Assembly: GCA_021821045.1 (NCBI GenBank)
Contig: JAKACW010000036.1
Coordinates: 1 to 40,484 of the forward strand
Direction of reading: 5' to 3'
Length of the DNA stretch: 40,484 nt
DNA from: Pseudomonadota bacterium
GTDB lineage: Bacteria; Pseudomonadota; Gammaproteobacteria; JAADHS01
A model generated the notes under the pieces. The model was not told the origin of the DNA and searched no databases. It saw only the letters and a list, made by a program, of their open reading frames with translations. Within the stretch, counting starts at the first letter, position 1. Each line of letters begins with the position of its first letter. The position numbers and the translations under genes were made by a program. Positions 7,603 to 17,388 of the stretch are shown here, piece after piece.

Positions 7603-9906
7603 TTATCTATTCACCGCCGCCAACAGCGAGTCGAACAAGCTGCTCGACACCGAGATAATGCGCGCCGCGGCCTGATAAGCCTGCTGGAAGCGCATCATGT
7701 TGGCCGCTTCTTCGTCCAAGTTCACGCCCGAGATAGCCTCGCGGGTGGCTTTTGCCGTCCGCAGCAGGGCATTTTGCGCGTTCAAATTGATATCGGCCTG
7801 ATTGGCCGTCGACCCCACTTGGGCGACCATCTGGCTATAGGCCTCTTGGTACGTCGAGGTGCCGCTATCCAGGCTGCCTGTGGCCCGCAGCGCCGCAAGT
7901 GCCAGCGCGTTGCGGTTATCGCCCACGCCGCTGGTGTTTTCTTCGATCGTGAACAAATCGCCCAGATTGGCGTTTCCGGTCACCGCGGTGCGAATGCCAT
8001 TGAAGTCGATATTAGCCCCTGACGTGTACGCGCCGCTGGTCACCGCGGTTCCGCCGCTGTCCACAACGACATAACTATCAGCGGCTGCGGTGAACGTGAT
8101 CGAATTGGAGATCGAACTGCCCGGCCCCGCGGCCACCAGAACGGACCCGAAGTAGCCGGTGACCTGATCACCCGCTTCGAGCGCATCGGGCGTCGTGGCG
8201 TTGAGCCGCTCTTCCACCGTGATCGGCAGGGACGTCCCCGGCTCATTGGCGAGAAACAGCGAGTTCGAGGTGTTGTCCACGTAGGCCCGCACGCCGGTTT
8301 GCGCCACATCGGCGTTGATCTGCGCCGCCAGTTGGTCGAGTGTCAACTCGCCGGTACCGTCATCTTGGGTGTAAACGGAGTAGCCGTTGATGATCAACTC
8401 GTACTCCAGCACGCCGCCGTCGGTCACATCGGTCGGCTGCCCTGTTCCCGCCGCCGGAACCGCTGTGATCGCGCTGTCGCCAAAGGCAATCGTGTAGGTG
8501 TCGGGCACGTAGGTCGTCGCGTCGATCACGCTGGGCGCGGTGAGTACGCCCTCGCCCGTATTGGCCAAAGATGTGATGCCGCGCACCGGCGCCGCCGCCG
8601 CGATGCGCGTGACGTCATCCAGAATAATGTCAATGGTGTCGGCGCCGCGCTGTGTCGGAAGCAACTGGAACGTGTCGCCGGCGATCGCCGCGGTGTTGAC
8701 CGTGATCTGAAAGCCGTCGACTGTGGCCGTGGTACTGCCCGCCGGAATGGTCAGCGAGGTGGATTGTCCGTCACTGGATCGCACCAGGGTGTAAACGTTC
8801 GCTCCGTTGTAGGTCAAGCGATAGTCGCTGAGCGTAAGCTCGCTGGCGTCCACCACGGTCAGCGCGATGTCCGCCGATCCGGCGTTGCCGTCGCTATGGG
8901 CGACAGCGGACGTCGGAACGCGAAAGAAGTCGCCACCCATATCCCCTTGCAGATCCAAACCCAAGCTGTGCTGATCGTTGAAGTCCATGGAGAGGCCAAA
9001 GGCAATGCGTCCCAGCGCCGCCCGCGCCGGATCGAGCACTTCGTCGCGAAACTGCAGCGCCCCGCCGAGTTTGCCGCCCGAGACGAGATTGGACACTTCC
9101 ACCGTGTTGCCCAGGCTCGTCAACGCGACTTCGTAGCGCGTGGGATCGAATTCGTTGCGCGTGTAGGACATCGTCTGGGTGGAGAACCGATTGACCAGGA
9201 GCTGACCTTTGCCGACGAACACATTGATTGCTCCGTCGTCCTCTTCCACCGCCGTCACCGCGACATGCTCCGCCAACTTAACCAAAAGCTGATCTCGTTG
9301 GTCGAGAAGGTCGTTGGGCTGCGCGCCGCCGCCCGCGCCTTTTGCCGCGACGATATTGCGGTTCAAGTCGGCGATGGCCGACGTGAGCGTATTGATTTCC
9401 GCCACGGAGGTGTCGAGCGTGTCGTTGACGTTGCGATCCAGCACATCGAAGCGCTCCTCGAAGTGATCGAAGCGATCCACCAATGCCTCGGCCTGACTGA
9501 TCATCACTTGGCGCGCGGGAATGGAGGCCGGATCGTCGGCGACATCGTTCACTGCGTCGAAGAAACTTTGCAATGCAGGTGAAATCCCCGCGTCGGCGTC
9601 GGCCACCAGATTATCCAACTGGCCCGCCATGAGCGACAGCGTGTCCATTTGGCTGGCCGTCGCGGTGGTGTTGCGGATCTCTTGCGTGATGACCTCGCTG
9701 TGAATTCGCCGCACATCGGTCACGTCCACGCCGCGGCCGACATAGCCGTAACCGGCGAACTGGGGATTTTTCTGACCCAGCTCGACTCGCTGGCGGCTGT
9801 AGCCCTCGGTGTTGACGTTGGCTACGTTGTGGCCTGTTGTGGCCAGCGAGCTTTGAAACGCTAAAAGTGCCGAAACGCCCGTACCGAATATATCGCCGCC
9901 TGCCAT
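7603..9906 (-). CDS. flgK: Hook-filament junction protein FlgK with extra domain
   Basis: FlgK (HAP1) binds the distal hook end before FlgL. The N-terminus has the axial-protein signature (GTGVSALLAFQSSLATTGHN, then VNTEGYSRQRV). The C-terminus has the matching VNLDEEAANMMRFQQAYQA. At 767 residues it is about 220 longer than the Salmonella protein. Residues of about 469-657 form a domain related to the FlgL insert (LDQLAAQINADVAQTGVRAY, then GDQVTGYFGSVL). It starts 9 bases after flgJ, so the two are probably co-transcribed. Confidence 0.95.
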   Translation of the reverse strand: MAGGDIFGTGVSALLAFQSSLATTGHNVANVNTEGYSRQRVELGQKNPQFAGYGYVGRGVDVTDVRRIHSEVITQEIRNTTATASQMDTLSLMAGQLDNLVADADAGISPALQSFFDAVNDVADDPASIPARQVMISQAEALVDRFDHFEERFDVLDRNVNDTLDTSVAEINTLTSAIADLNRNIVAAKGAGGGAQPNDLLDQRDQLLVKLAEHVAVTAVEEDDGAINVFVGKGQLLVNRFSTQTMSYTRNEFDPTRYEVALTSLGNTVEVSNLVSGGKLGGALQFRDEVLDPARAALGRIAFGLSMDFNDQHSLGLDLQGDMGGDFFRVPTSAVAHSDGNAGSADIALTVVDASELTLSDYRLTYNGANVYTLVRSSDGQSTSLTIPAGSTTATVDGFQITVNTAAIAGDTFQLLPTQRGADTIDIILDDVTRIAAAAPVRGITSLANTGEGVLTAPSVIDATTYVPDTYTIAFGDSAITAVPAAGTGQPTDVTDGGVLEYELIINGYSVYTQDDGTGELTLDQLAAQINADVAQTGVRAYVDNTSNSLFLANEPGTSLPITVEERLNATTPDALEAGDQVTGYFGSVLVAAGPGSSISNSITFTAAADSYVVVDSGGTAVTSGAYTSGANIDFNGIRTAVTGNANLGDLFTIEENTSGVGDNRNALALAALRATGSLDSGTSTYQEAYSQMVAQVGSTANQADINLNAQNALLRTAKATREAISGVNLDEEAANMMRFQQAYQAAARIISVSSSLFDSLLAAVNR

Positions 9907-9915
9907 GATGTCACC

Positions 9916-10839
9916 TTAGACCGAAAGGTCCTTGAACCTCGCGATTGCCTGCTGGAATGAGTCGCGGTCGAGAATTTCTTGCACCTTATCGGCGTAACGC
10001 GGATCGGTGGCGTAGCCCGCATCCTGCAATCCCCGCAGATAGGCGGCGTTGTCGGACGCATTGGCCACCGCGCCGCGATAGCGCTCCGATCCGGCAATCA
10101 GCGCGGCGTAGTCATCGAAACTCTCGCCGGCGGTTTGGTAAACGCGGAAATTTTCGTTACGCTTTGACGGCACGCCGTCATGAAACTCCGTCGTGAGACT
10201 GCTCGCCACACCGCCCCGCCAATTGGCGCCCGCCTTGATGTTGAACAGGTTCAGGCTGGAGCCGCCGCGATTGTCGCTGACGAGGCTCTGACCCCAACCG
10301 GTTTCAAGGGCCGCCTGAGCAACCAACACTTCCGGCTCGACACCGATCTTCTCGGCGGCGCGCTCGGCATGGGGCCACAGGCGGGCAACAAACTCATCGG
10401 GTGTCGCCGCGAAGGGTCCGCCAGCACTCGGGCGACCGGAGATCGCCGCACCACTGGGCGATACGCCTTGGTAGCGCTTGATGGCGCTGAGTGCCGCGCC
10501 GGTCGCGCCTTCGCTCACGGTCGCGGCCGATTGGTCCGCGGGCGTCAGTTGACGCACCAGCATGTCGGCGATGCCGATCTGGCTTTTCTTCGCCATGTCG
10601 AGAGACACCTGCCGATCGAACATCTCGTGATACATCTTGCCTTCGTCGCTATCGAACAAGCTCTCGCCGTCGACAAGGGAGGAATCGCGCATGTTTTTGA
10701 GCAGCATTTGAATGAACAAGGCTTCGAACTGCTGCGCCGCGGCGCGAATCGTTTCGGGCGAGTTCTGTCGGCTCTGGCCTTTGAGTTCGGTCAGTTTGCC
10801 GAAGTCGGCGTAGAAGCCGGATGTTTGAACTTCACTCAT
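9916..10839 (-). CDS. flgJ: Rod-cap / peptidoglycan hydrolase FlgJ
   Basis: A bifunctional periplasmic protein of 307 residues. The N-terminal third is the rod-binding scaffold (AAQQFEALFIQMLLKNMRDS, then DMAKKSQIGIADML). The C-terminal half (about 145-300) is a glucosaminidase domain of the FlgJ type, with the catalytic glutamate in AALETGWGQS and the downstream NLFNIKAG motif. It opens a local hole in the peptidoglycan for the rod. The domain order is the standard fused form of beta- and gammaproteobacteria. flgK follows directly; a BIME pair lies upstream, before flgI. Confidence 0.94.
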   Translation of the reverse strand: MSEVQTSGFYADFGKLTELKGQSRQNSPETIRAAAQQFEALFIQMLLKNMRDSSLVDGESLFDSDEGKMYHEMFDRQVSLDMAKKSQIGIADMLVRQLTPADQSAATVSEGATGAALSAIKRYQGVSPSGAAISGRPSAGGPFAATPDEFVARLWPHAERAAEKIGVEPEVLVAQAALETGWGQSLVSDNRGGSSLNLFNIKAGANWRGGVASSLTTEFHDGVPSKRNENFRVYQTAGESFDDYAALIAGSERYRGAVANASDNAAYLRGLQDAGYATDPRYADKVQEILDRDSFQQAIARFKDLSV

Positions 10840-10870
10840 TTCGTTAGCAACCGCTCTTTTGTCTTTTCAT

Positions 10871-10940
10871 GTGGGAGCGGATCATTCCGCGATCGAATCG
10901 ACGCAAACGGCGATTCAATCGCGGAATGATCCGCTCCCAC
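10871..10940. repeat. REP/BIME-like pair between flgJ and flgI
   Basis: Two arms of the same variant (GTGGGAGCGGATCATTCCGC and its inverse) face each other and form a long hairpin. It lies 27 bases downstream of the flgI stop. Confidence 0.8.
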
Positions 10941-10967
10941 ACTCTTTCACCGTCAACATGTCCCCAG

Positions 10968-12074
10968 TTAGATCACAATCAGTTCGGCACGCAGGGCGCC
11001 GGCGCCCCTTAGGGCTTCGAGTATGGCCACCAAGTCACCGGGAGCGGCACCGACTTCATTAACCGCGCGCACGATGTCGCCGAGGGACACGCCCGGGTTG
11101 AACAAGAACATGCGATTCGCGTCCTGCTCCACCGCCACGTCGCTGGCCGGCACGACAACCGTACTGCCGCCGGACAACGGGCCGGGTTGGCTCGCTACCG
11201 CCTTTTCGGTGATGGTGACCGTCATGCTGCCGTGGGTCACCGCCGCGGACATCACGCGCACGTGGCTACCGATAACGACCGTACCGGTGCGTGAGTTCAC
11301 GATGACGCGCGCCGGCGCGGCGCCGGGCTCCAAGGTCAAGTTCTCCACCATGGAGACATAGCTGACCCGTTGCGCGGCGTCGCGCGGCGCGGACACGTGA
11401 ACGGATACGCTGTCCATCGGATGAGCCGTCGCCGGGCCCATGAGTGCGTTGATCGCTTCGGCCACCCGGTGGGCCGTCGTGAAGTCCGGGGAGTTCAGAT
11501 TCAGGATGATTGAATCGTCGCCGCCGAGCAGCGTGGGGCTCACCCGCTCCACCATGGCGCCGCTGGGAATTCTGCCTACACTCGGAATGTTCACGGTGAC
11601 CTTGGAGCCGTCCTTGCCTTCGCCGCCGAAGCCGCCGACGACCAGATTGCCTTGCGCCACCGCATAGACGCGCCCGTCCGCGCCCTTTAACGGCGTCATC
11701 AACAGTGCGCCGCCGCGCAGACTCTTGGCGTTGCCGATGGACGAAACCGTGACGTCGATGTTCAGGCCGGGCTTGGCAAAGGCCGGCAGCTCGGCGTGAA
11801 CCGCCACCGCGGCAACGTTCTTCAATTGCGGGTTAACATCCGGCGGCAGACTGATGCCGAACTGGGCCAACATGCTCTTCAATGATTGGACGGTAAACGG
11901 GGCCTGGGTCGTTTGATCGCCGGTTCCATCCAGACCCACCACCAAGCCGTACCCGACCAACTGATTGGCCCGCACACCGGCGATGGACGCCAAGTCCTTT
12001 ATGCGCTCGGCTTGCGCGAACTGGCTGACCGTGAGCGCCAAAAGGGCGAATCCTACGACGACACTGCGCAACAT
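10968..12074 (-). CDS. flgI: Flagellar P-ring protein FlgI
   Basis: FlgI builds the periplasmic P ring around the rod. The start chosen is the ATG at 12074 ([18 protein letters not shown]). It has GAGGTG correctly spaced upstream and begins with a signal peptide cleaved after FAQA. An in-frame start 12 codons further upstream would bury the signal peptide. The mature protein begins [20 protein letters not shown], diagnostic of FlgI, and ends [14 protein letters not shown]. At about 368 residues it has normal family length. The start is 20 bases after the flgH stop, consistent with one transcript. Confidence 0.96.
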   Translation of the reverse strand: MLRSVVVGFALLALTVSQFAQAERIKDLASIAGVRANQLVGYGLVVGLDGTGDQTTQAPFTVQSLKSMLAQFGISLPPDVNPQLKNVAAVAVHAELPAFAKPGLNIDVTVSSIGNAKSLRGGALLMTPLKGADGRVYAVAQGNLVVGGFGGEGKDGSKVTVNIPSVGRIPSGAMVERVSPTLLGGDDSIILNLNSPDFTTAHRVAEAINALMGPATAHPMDSVSVHVSAPRDAAQRVSYVSMVENLTLEPGAAPARVIVNSRTGTVVIGSHVRVMSAAVTHGSMTVTITEKAVASQPGPLSGGSTVVVPASDVAVEQDANRMFLFNPGVSLGDIVRAVNEVGAAPGDLVAILEALRGAGALRAELIVI

Positions 12075-12094
12075 ACTCACCTCTTCATACGCTC

Positions 12095-12799
12095 TTAGAA
12101 TGGCCACCACTTGTTGAAGAACCGGCTGACCGCGCCCATGCGAGTGGATTCGGCCACGTCACCGTCGCCGGTGTAAGTGATTCGCGCGTCGGCAACCAAC
12201 GTCGACAGCACCGTGTTGTCCGGCCGCACGTCGTTGGGGCGCACGATGCCCGAGATCTTGATGTATTCATTGCCTTGGTTAATCGTCAGACGCTTCTCGC
12301 CTCTCACAATCAAGTAGCCGTTGGGCAGCACATCCGCGACGGTTACGGTGATATTGCCGTCCAATGCGTTGCTCAAGCTGCTGTCGCCTTCGCCCTCGAA
12401 CTCCTGTAGCGAGTCGTACTGGTTCGCTAAGGACATGTCGAAACCGGGTCGCCCCACCGGACTGAACGTCACTGGATTGCCGAGGATCGTCGGGTTCCCC
12501 AGGTCAACAGAGGTATCCTTGGATGTGTTTGTGCTGGCTTGCTTCTTGGCGCTGGTCTGCTCCACCAAGACGATGGACAGAATGTCGCCAATGCGGCGGG
12601 CGCGGGCGTCCTCGAACAGCACCAGGGAATTGCGCTCGTAGTACAGCGAACCGTTGAGCTGTTCGGCGGGCAGCGGCGCCGGCGGCATCGTCGGGCTGTA
12701 GTCTTGCGTGTCGGCCGGCGGATTGATGGCGCAACCGCTTAACCACAGCAGACTCAGGGTGCCAAGTATTCGATACCACTTCATGCTCATCACAGCCAC
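12095..12799 (-). CDS. flgH: Flagellar L-ring lipoprotein FlgH
   Basis: FlgH is the outer-membrane ring lipoprotein. A signal peptide leads to the lipobox LSGC near residue 22. The conserved core includes [30 protein letters not shown] and the C-terminal [20 protein letters not shown]. The start at 12799 is GTG and is supported by GAGGA seven bases upstream. An ATG five codons in (12784) is an alternative without such a site. The total is 234 residues, normal for the family. It lies between flgG (13-base gap) and flgI. Confidence 0.95.
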   Translation of the reverse strand: MAVMSMKWYRILGTLSLLWLSGCAINPPADTQDYSPTMPPAPLPAEQLNGSLYYERNSLVLFEDARARRIGDILSIVLVEQTSAKKQASTNTSKDTSVDLGNPTILGNPVTFSPVGRPGFDMSLANQYDSLQEFEGEGDSSLSNALDGNITVTVADVLPNGYLIVRGEKRLTINQGNEYIKISGIVRPNDVRPDNTVLSTLVADARITYTGDGDVAESTRMGAVSRFFNKWWPF

Positions 12800-12812
12800 T
12801 GCTTAATCCTCA

Positions 12813-13598
12813 TTAGAGGTTGTTCGTCACGTAGCGCAACATGCCGTCGGTGGCTTGAATGGCCTTGGCGTTCATCTCGTATGCGCGCTGCGCCTCGATC
12901 ATGCCGACCAGTTCTTCCACCACGTTGACGTTCGACGACTCAAGGAACCCTTGAGTCAGGGAACCAACCCCGTTTTCGCCGGGCGTGCCCACTTGAGGGG
13001 TACCGCTGGCGGCGGTCTCGGTGAACAAGTTCTTACCAATCGGCTGCAACCCGGCCGGATTGACGAAATCGGCCAGTTGAAGATTGCCGACCGTGGTCGG
13101 CACCGCGGAGCCCGGCGAGGTGGCGGATACTGTCCCATCCGTACCGATCGTCACATTGAGCGCGTCGGCGGGGATGGTGATCGCCGGCTGGATTTGCATG
13201 CCGCCGGAGGTGACCAACGCCCCGTTGGCGTCGATTTGAAACGAGCCGTCGCGCGAATACGCCAACGTCCCATCGGGCATCAGCACTTGAAAGAAGCCGC
13301 GCCCTTCAATGGCCGTATCCAGGGCGCCGTCGGTTTTTACAATATTGCCCTGAGAGTGCTGCTTTTCCGTGGCGACGATGCGAACGCCGGTCCCAAGGTA
13401 CAGACCCGTAGGCAACTGTGCATCTTGGGTGACCTGACCGCCGGCTTGGCGCAGGTTCTGATAGATCAAATCCTCGAACACCACATTGCCGCGCTTGAAA
13501 CCGGTCGTGGTCACGTTGGCCAAATTGTTCGAGATCGACGCCATGCGCCGTTGTTGCGCCTCGACGCCTGTTTTTGCTACCCACAAGGATGAATCCAT
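12813..13598 (-). CDS. flgG: Distal rod protein FlgG
   Basis: FlgG forms the distal rod. It is 261 residues, near-identical in length to other FlgG proteins. The N-terminal rod motif ([20 protein letters not shown], then [14 protein letters not shown]) and the C-terminal [20 protein letters not shown] are both present. It lies 39 bases after flgF and just before flgH, the canonical order. Confidence 0.96.
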   Translation of the reverse strand: MDSSLWVAKTGVEAQQRRMASISNNLANVTTTGFKRGNVVFEDLIYQNLRQAGGQVTQDAQLPTGLYLGTGVRIVATEKQHSQGNIVKTDGALDTAIEGRGFFQVLMPDGTLAYSRDGSFQIDANGALVTSGGMQIQPAITIPADALNVTIGTDGTVSATSPGSAVPTTVGNLQLADFVNPAGLQPIGKNLFTETAASGTPQVGTPGENGVGSLTQGFLESSNVNVVEELVGMIEAQRAYEMNAKAIQATDGMLRYVTNNL

Positions 13599-13637
13599 CG
13601 TTTTTACTCCAGTGCTACGTTAATCTTGCTTTCGCGA

Positions 13638-14378
13638 TTAGGTCAGTCTCAGCAGCTCATCGCCGCGACGGTCGTTCTCTTCCGCCGACTTCATGGTCTT
13701 AACTTGCATTTCAAAATGGCGCGACAGGGAAATCATATTGACCATAGCTTCCACCGCGTTGACGTTGCTGCTCTCCAAGGCGCCGGACACCAATTGCACC
13801 GATGCATTGGGCTGCAGTTGTCCGCCGTCGACTGGGCGCAACAAACCGTCGGCGCCCTTTTGCAGCGAACCGGGAGGGGCGTTCACCAGTTTGATGCGAT
13901 CCAAGGTCGCCAAAGCCGATGCTTGCTGGCCGACGGGACGAATGGAGATCGTGCCATCCGTTCCGACTTCGAGTTTCTCATGGGGCGGTATGGCCAGCGG
14001 CCCGCCATTGCCGAGCACGCGATGACCGGCACCGTTGACCAGTTGCCCGCCGCTGTCGACCCGCAGATCGCCTGCGCGCGTATAGGCCTCCGTGCCGTCA
14101 GGCGCGAGAACGGCAATGTAACCGTCACCACGTACCGCAACGTCCAAGTCACGTCCCGTGGTAAGCAGACTTCCTGTCGCGAAATTGGCCCCCAGCCCCT
14201 CACTCTGCGCGTAGGCGCGGCTGGCATAGCCGGGCCCGTTCACGGGCAAACTTTCGAAGGCCGCCAAATCCGCGCGAAATCCCGTGGTGTTCACGTTCGC
14301 CAGGTTGTTGGCGTTAACGGTCTGCGCCAACATGGTCTGCTTCGCGCCTGACATAGCTATGTAAAGCAATTTGTCCAT
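13638..14378 (-). CDS. flgF: Proximal rod protein FlgF
   Basis: FlgF is a proximal rod subunit of 246 residues. It begins MDKLLYIAMSGAKQTM, with NANNLANVNTTGFRADL following. The C-terminal rod helix is NAVEAMVNMISLSRHFEMQV. Its ribosome binding site (AGGA, only four bases from the ATG) abuts a partial BIME element, so the repeat lies almost on top of the translation start region. Confidence 0.94.
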   Translation of the reverse strand: MDKLLYIAMSGAKQTMLAQTVNANNLANVNTTGFRADLAAFESLPVNGPGYASRAYAQSEGLGANFATGSLLTTGRDLDVAVRGDGYIAVLAPDGTEAYTRAGDLRVDSGGQLVNGAGHRVLGNGGPLAIPPHEKLEVGTDGTISIRPVGQQASALATLDRIKLVNAPPGSLQKGADGLLRPVDGGQLQPNASVQLVSGALESSNVNAVEAMVNMISLSRHFEMQVKTMKSAEENDRRGDELLRLT

Positions 14379-14387
14379 CTAATCCTG

Positions 14388-14435
14388 CCTACCGCGATTC
14401 TTCGTCGACTCAATCGCGGAATGATCCGCTCCCAC
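14388..14435. repeat. Truncated REP/BIME element upstream of flgF
   Basis: It contains the inner part CTACCGCGATTCTTCG and the complete right arm CGCGGAATGATCCGCTCCCAC, but lacks the left GTGGGAGCGG arm. It occupies most of the flgE-flgF gap. Confidence 0.7.
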
Positions 14436-14455
14436 AATGTCTCGCCTACTCACCG

Positions 14456-16129
14456 TTACCGGATATTGATGATGGTCTGGGTCACGGTGTCGGCAGTCGT
14501 GATCACCTGCGCGTTCGCTTGGAAGTTGCGCTGCGCGGTGATCATGCCTACCAACTGCTCGGTCAGGTCGACGTTCGACCCTTCCAACGCACCGGACTCG
14601 ATCAAACCCAGGCTGCCGCTGCCGGGGGATCCGACCAGTGCCGCGCCCGACTCGAACGTCTCACCCCAGGTGGTGTCGCCCAACTGGCGCAAACCCTGGG
14701 AGTTCTGGAAATTCGCCAAAGCGACTTGGCCCAAGGTGCGCGACTGACCGTTGGTAAACCGCGCAGTGATAACCCCCGTGTCGGCGATGTCGACACCGCT
14801 CAGACGGCCCGTGGCAAAACCGTCCTGACTCAGAACGTTCACCGAGAACGCGCTGCCGTACTGCACGACGTCCGCCATATTGAACGTGAGAGATTGCGCC
14901 GCGGCCCCGGTGCCGGGAATCGTGAAGCTTTGGGTCGCCAGCGTAGAAGTGATCACGCCGTTGACCGTGTCCAATTGGCCCGCCGAGCTGAAGTTAAGCG
15001 TCTCCGCGCCGGTGGTGGGATCGGCACCCGTGCTCGTTACCTGGTTGCCATTTATAAAGGTATACATCTCCCACTCGTTTGGCGTTCCCGTTTTGCGGTA
15101 GTACATCGTGGCCAAATGAGCGCTCCCCAACGAGTCGTAGATGGTCAGAGACGTTGAGCTGTTGTAGGTCGTTGCGTCAGCAACGTCAAACGGGCGCTGT
15201 GGGGCGCCGTTGCCATTCTCCGTCACAGTAAACGCATCTTGATTAGCAACCACGGCGTCACCGGCCGGCTCGGTCATGAGTGCGCCGTCGGCCGTCAAGG
15301 TAACCGTACCGCCGTTGGACGTGGTCACCTCTGCAAAAGCGATGTCCGTGATGCCCGCGGTGCCGTCAACCGACGCAATAGCGCCGCCCGGGGTAAATAC
15401 GATGTCGTTCACCGTCGCTTCGACGACCCCATCGATCACCAGCTCCGCGTCATAGGTGTTGGCCGCTGTTTTGACGAATTGCACTTGCGCTTGATGCTGA
15501 ATCCCATAGGAGTCATAGATGTTGTCCACCGCGACGGCGGGAAAAGGTCCGGAGGTCGCAGCAACGGCGTTGTCCGCGTCAACCGTCCCGTTCAGTACCA
15601 ATGTATCGGACGAGACCGGCGCGGCCGGCACGACATCCGATGCATCCAGATTGATCCCCATCGTCACCGCGGAAGTCACTTGCGGCGCGATGTCCGAGGT
15701 ATCCAGGCGCAGCGAATCGCGCGCACCGGTGATGTTGCCCGAACTGTCGGCCTGAAATGCCACTAAGCGCTGATTGGAGCTGTTGACGACGTAGCCGTCG
15801 CGATCGACGCGGAATTGGCCTTGGCGGGTGTAGTTCTGCACGCCATTATCGTCGACGATGAAAAATCCCTGACCGCTGATGGCCAAGTCGAGGTTGTTGT
15901 CGGTAAACCCGATGTTGCCCTGGGTAAACTGCTGGGCGATGGACGCAACGCGCACACCGGCACCAATCGCATTGGCTGTCGTACCCAAGCTGGAGGTGGC
16001 GAAGATATCGGCGAACTCGGCCCGGGATTGCTTGAATCCCACGGTGCTGGCGTTGGCCACGTTGTTGCCGATTACTTGCAGTTCCGCCGAGGCGGCATTC
16101 AGACCACTTAACGCTATACGAAACGGCAT
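14456..16129 (-). CDS. flgE: Flagellar hook protein FlgE
   Basis: The hook subunit. The N-terminus MPFRIALSGLNAASAELQVI, with NNVANASTVGFKQSRAEFAD, and the C-terminus VDLTEQLVGMITAQRNFQAN are diagnostic. At 557 residues it is longer than the roughly 400 of Salmonella FlgE. The extra length lies in the exposed middle (about residues 150-330), as in many polar flagella. A BIME pair separates it from flgD upstream. Confidence 0.95.
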   Translation of the reverse strand: MPFRIALSGLNAASAELQVIGNNVANASTVGFKQSRAEFADIFATSSLGTTANAIGAGVRVASIAQQFTQGNIGFTDNNLDLAISGQGFFIVDDNGVQNYTRQGQFRVDRDGYVVNSSNQRLVAFQADSSGNITGARDSLRLDTSDIAPQVTSAVTMGINLDASDVVPAAPVSSDTLVLNGTVDADNAVAATSGPFPAVAVDNIYDSYGIQHQAQVQFVKTAANTYDAELVIDGVVEATVNDIVFTPGGAIASVDGTAGITDIAFAEVTTSNGGTVTLTADGALMTEPAGDAVVANQDAFTVTENGNGAPQRPFDVADATTYNSSTSLTIYDSLGSAHLATMYYRKTGTPNEWEMYTFINGNQVTSTGADPTTGAETLNFSSAGQLDTVNGVITSTLATQSFTIPGTGAAAQSLTFNMADVVQYGSAFSVNVLSQDGFATGRLSGVDIADTGVITARFTNGQSRTLGQVALANFQNSQGLRQLGDTTWGETFESGAALVGSPGSGSLGLIESGALEGSNVDLTEQLVGMITAQRNFQANAQVITTADTVTQTIINIR

Positions 16130-16180
16130 AGCTTTCTACTCCTATTGTTCCTAGTTAATCGCTAATACTTGGCTTCAACT

Positions 16181-16241
16181 GTGGGAGCGGATTATTCCGC
16201 GATCGACTCGCCGGAATTTCGCGGTAGGAAACCGCTCCCAC
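16181..16241. repeat. REP/BIME-like pair between flgE and flgD
   Basis: An inverted pair of mixed type. The left arm is GTGGGAGCGGATTATTCCGC; the right arm is GCGGTAGGAAACCGCTCCCAC. Confidence 0.8.
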
Positions 16242-16261
16242 AATCCACATCAAAACCACCG

Positions 16262-16933
16262 TCATCGGATCTCGCGCACGTCGCGGAAATCCCGGGCACC
16301 CAGTCCCGCCAGATTCAAGCTCACCGAACCGCTCGAGCCGCCCAGCGAGACACTCGCTACGTGGGCTTCCACCATCGTGTCAGCGCCCACCGCTTGACCC
16401 GCTACTTTCCCCGCGGCCTGTACGCCGTAAAATCCCGGCGGCATTAGCTGACCATTTTCGGCCTTGCCGTCCCAAACAAAATCGACAGTGCCCGCGCGCT
16501 GGGCGCCAAGGGAAAGGGTTCGCACCGTTTGCCCTACCGCGTCCGTGATGTGAACCTTCAAATCATCCACCGGCGCCGGCAGCTCCGTGGCGCCGACCAA
16601 CGTTCCGCGCTCCGCTGTCAACATGCCGACGTTGCCTGGAATCAGAACCGATCGTCCAACGAGCGTGGATGCTTGAAACGCTTGGTTCGAGTACAAGGAA
16701 TCCTTCAACGACGCGAAGCTTTCGTTCAGCGTCTCCAAGCCGCGCACCGAGGCGAACTGGGCGATCTGACCGAGAAACTCGCCGTTCTCCATCGGCTTGA
16801 ACGGATCTTGATTCGTTAACTGAGTCGTCATGAGCTTGAGAAAGTCATCCTGACCCAGTTCCTTCTTCTTCAATGGTTCGCGCCGGGTGAGCCCCAGGCT
16901 GTCCAGTTGATCCATGTTGACGTTGGTTGTCAT
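16262..16933 (-). CDS. flgD: Hook-capping scaffold FlgD
   Basis: FlgD caps the growing hook and is required for FlgE assembly. It is 223 residues. The N-terminal signature LGQDDFLKLMTTQLTNQDP, with KPMENGEFLGQIAQFASV, is typical. The C-terminal half holds the FlgD Ig-like/tudor region (TVDFVWDGKAENGQLMPPG). It sits between flgC and flgE, as usual. Confidence 0.94.
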   Translation of the reverse strand: MTTNVNMDQLDSLGLTRREPLKKKELGQDDFLKLMTTQLTNQDPFKPMENGEFLGQIAQFASVRGLETLNESFASLKDSLYSNQAFQASTLVGRSVLIPGNVGMLTAERGTLVGATELPAPVDDLKVHITDAVGQTVRTLSLGAQRAGTVDFVWDGKAENGQLMPPGFYGVQAAGKVAGQAVGADTMVEAHVASVSLGGSSGSVSLNLAGLGARDFRDVREIR

Positions 16934-16972
16934 GATGCCTGCCTCAGTTGATTGGTCGATTGGCGAATCGGT

Positions 16973-17386
16973 TTATTGTCCAAGCTGCAAAGTACGGACC
17001 AACAATTGCTTCGCGGTATTCATGACCTCGACATTGGTCTGATAGGAGCGCGAGGCGGAAATCATATTGGCCATCTCCTCCACCGCGTTGACGTTCGGGT
17101 AGTAAACGTAACCTTCTTCGCTCGCCATAGGGTTGTTCGGCTCATACGCTTGGCGCGGCGGGGCGTCGCTGGTAACCACGTCCGCCACCTTGACGCCAAC
17201 CGCCGATTGATCGGCGCCGAAGCCTTGCAGCAGGGTTTCGAACACCGCTTGTTTGGATTTGTAGGCGTCTTCCGGCGTCGTCGCCGCACTTTCGGCGTTG
17301 GCGAGGTTGCTGGCGACGGTGTTTAGTCGGACAGACTGCGCGCTCAGCGCGGTGCCCGCAGTGTCGAACACTTTAAACAGCGACAT
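16973..17386 (-). CDS. flgC: Proximal rod protein FlgC
   Basis: A 137-residue rod subunit. It has SLFKVFDTAGTALSAQSVRL at the start, ASNLANAESAATTPEDAYKS after it, and VNAVEEMANMISASRSYQTN at the end, all FlgC signatures. It begins two bases after the flgB stop codon, implying translational coupling. Confidence 0.95.
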   Translation of the reverse strand: MSLFKVFDTAGTALSAQSVRLNTVASNLANAESAATTPEDAYKSKQAVFETLLQGFGADQSAVGVKVADVVTSDAPPRQAYEPNNPMASEEGYVYYPNVNAVEEMANMISASRSYQTNVEVMNTAKQLLVRTLQLGQ

Positions 17387-17388
17387 GA

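Noticed and set aside
8299-9582. Long plus-strand open frame (427 codons) opposite flgK
   Set aside because: It is antisense to a clearly conserved gene, has a Gly/Arg/Val/His-rich composition typical of shadow frames in GC-rich DNA, and no start signals.
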